Assembly (NCBI RefSeq): GCF_902459465.1
Contig: NC_047063.1
Coordinates: forward strand, 2,976,001-3,040,000
Length of the DNA stretch: 64,000 bases
Direction: 5' to 3'
Source: Asterias rubens
Taxonomy: Eukaryota > Echinodermata > Asteroidea > Forcipulatida > Asteriidae
Of the stretch, positions 63,079-64,000 are shown piece after piece; within the stretch, counting starts at the first letter, position 1; every line of letters starts with the position of its first letter. The position numbers and the translations under genes were made by a program. The notes under the pieces are model-generated. The model searched no databases. It was given only the letters and a program-made list of their open reading frames with translations, and had not been told where the DNA came from.

Positions 63079-63137
63079 GGTGACTAGCTACCGGTTAGTC
63101 AATGTGTGACTGGGGATGAGCCTCAAGAAACAGCCAC

Positions 63138-63146
63138 TTATATAGC
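63138..63146 (-). promoter_or_regulatory. TATA box of the transposase gene
   Basis: CTATATAAG on the - strand, about 60 bases before the ATG at 63078, which has good context (gtcaccATGA). This supports 63078 as the original translation start. Confidence 0.6.
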
Positions 63147-63435
63147 CCTAGGTGTCTTAGTTATGGTAATTATTACATAAAATTACATAATACGTACTTA
63201 TCATTTAAATAGGAAATATTGTTATTATATGACAATGCTATTAAAATTACAATAAATCATGTGATATTTAATTCACAGAAACTAGTCAACCCCGCACTTA
63301 AATGGTTGGGCCTGCCATTGTAAGAAACAATGGGGTCATCAATACACCACATGTACACATGCACACCACATGCCTTTATCAGTTGTTTTTACCACCTCCT
63401 TGCCCTGAAAACCCCCATCAGCCTAATACAATCAA

Positions 63436-63606
63436 CCACTCCATCAAAGTCCAACAGGTGGCACATATCAACTCTCACCATACCAAACCCATCACAGTCC
63501 ACCAGGGTAATTGCAAGTCCACAGTACCCATTCCATCACACTCCCTCACTTCATTGATAGTACACAACACCTAAACCATCATATCCCAACAGGACCACTG
63601 TTGGAA
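63436..63606 (+). repeat. Degenerate ~45-bp-period array, right part
   Basis: Four units start at 63441, 63489, 63533 and 63576 with 'ccatcaaagtccaacagg'-like heads, spaced 43-48 bp. They are in the same orientation as the three units at 60214-60306, so one array has been split by the transposon. Confidence 0.6.
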
Positions 63607-63873
63607 TTTGCCTCGAAATTGCGTGGTTTTCCTCTTACCTCGTTGACAAACACAGTCGGCCATTTATGGGAGTCAAATTTTTGACTCCCTTAAATGGCCG
63701 ACTGTGTTAGTTCGCAAAGTTAAAGGAAAACCACGCAATTTCGAGACAAATTTGTGTGGATCATTGCATTCTACTTTTAAAACATCTTTCCAACCATATG
63801 CATTTTATAACAAATGGTTACATAACGCTTTTTATAGACCAACTCGTCCGATCCATGGCACATGTTCCTTTAA

Positions 63874-64000
63874 CATAATATTTACATTGGCTGGCTCTGA
63901 AATCAAGGCGGTCCAGAGTCGTACTGAACGACTGGAACCGTTGATCTTTTGACCTGTAGCGCGTCCAGTCACTCTTAACTGGTTCAGACGTCTGAACTTT
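63874..64000. other. Right edge, no feature recognised
   Basis: Non-coding to the window end. It is probably intron of the zinc-knuckle gene. Confidence 0.4.

Larger units (their letters stand above)
60520..63300 (-). mobile_element. piggyBac-family DNA transposon
   Basis: The element carries a - strand transposase gene with its own promoter (TATA at 63138-63146). Exact ends could not be fixed because no clear TTAA-flanked inverted termini remain. A 16-bp minisatellite (60575-60656) adjoins the 3' end of the coding region. It sits inside the ~45-bp array, which in turn sits inside a MITE. Confidence 0.65.
60075..63873. mobile_element. TTAAAGGAACACG MITE split by a 3.4-kb insertion
   Basis: The left arm (60075-60172) starts TTAAAGGAACACGTTGCC. 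The right arm (ending TTAA at 63870-63873) is its reverse complement over about 100 bases, sharing 'ggatcggtcgagttgg' and 'gttataaaatgcatatg'. A near-perfect central hairpin lies at 63611-63745 (gcgtggttttcctc... and ...ggaaaaccacgc). The left arm breaks at a TTAA (60169-60172, followed by CCC), exactly where a piggyBac element would insert. It resumes at about 63605 with a short loss. Confidence 0.7.

Noticed and set aside
60210-63606. CRISPR-like spaced repeats (ccatcaaagtccaac)
   Set aside because: The units are degenerate, the spacers between them are similar to each other, and the DNA is eukaryotic; it is an old ~45-bp tandem array.

Overview
This is nuclear DNA of an invertebrate deuterostome. 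It is AT-rich, has spliced genes with GT-AG introns, and is crowded with short palindromic DNA transposons (MITEs), tRNA-derived SINEs and 5'-truncated LINE ends. The repeat families, and a tandem array of intronless-CDS leucine-rich-repeat receptors, suggest an echinoderm, most likely a sea star. That placement is inference from repeat style and protein similarity, because no marker gene is present.

Left part (1-6.3 kb): mostly non-coding. It holds a two-copy 172-bp tandem duplication, two tRNA-related SINEs and three decayed tandem copies of an exon-like unit. Middle-left (6.3-29.9 kb): a tandem segmental duplication. Each ~12-kb unit carries two divergently aged paralogues of a receptor with signal peptide, LRRNT, about 19 LRRs, LRRCT, one I-set Ig domain, one transmembrane helix and a tyrosine-rich tail. 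The four genes are named here A (9185-11470), B (14865-17206), C (21222-23510) and D (26326-28659). A and C are near-identical, as are B and D, so an A/B duplication was followed later by duplication of the A+B block. Each coding region is one exon preceded by a conserved non-coding exon and an intron. B carries a 2-bp insertion that truncates it before the Ig domain. A relic of a further unit lies at about 30.2-30.6 kb.

Right part: four ordinary genes. NDUFA5 (complex I subunit B13; + strand, five exons, 31012-35106) is complete. An SH2 adaptor with a C-terminal WW-like domain (+ strand, four exons, 39733-45520) is complete. MRPL42 (mitochondrial ribosomal protein mL42; - strand, six exons, 55603 down to 49910) is complete; its small exons had to be assembled by splice sites and similarity. 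The 5' part of a CCHC zinc-knuckle gene (CNBP/HEXBP-like; + strand, from 58486) runs toward the right edge. A tRNA-Asp(GTC) gene lies on the - strand at 37076-37147.

The right end (60.1-63.9 kb) is a nest of repeats: a TTAA-flanked palindromic MITE, a ~45-bp-period degenerate array and a piggyBac-family transposon whose transposase keeps all catalytic aspartates but is frameshifted twice. At least two abundant MITE families in the window are also bounded by TTAA, the piggyBac target, so this transposon lineage may have shaped much of the non-coding sequence. The most interesting biology is the receptor array. The two youngest paralogues, A and C, differ mainly in one short block of LRRs, as expected for a rapidly diversifying recognition surface.
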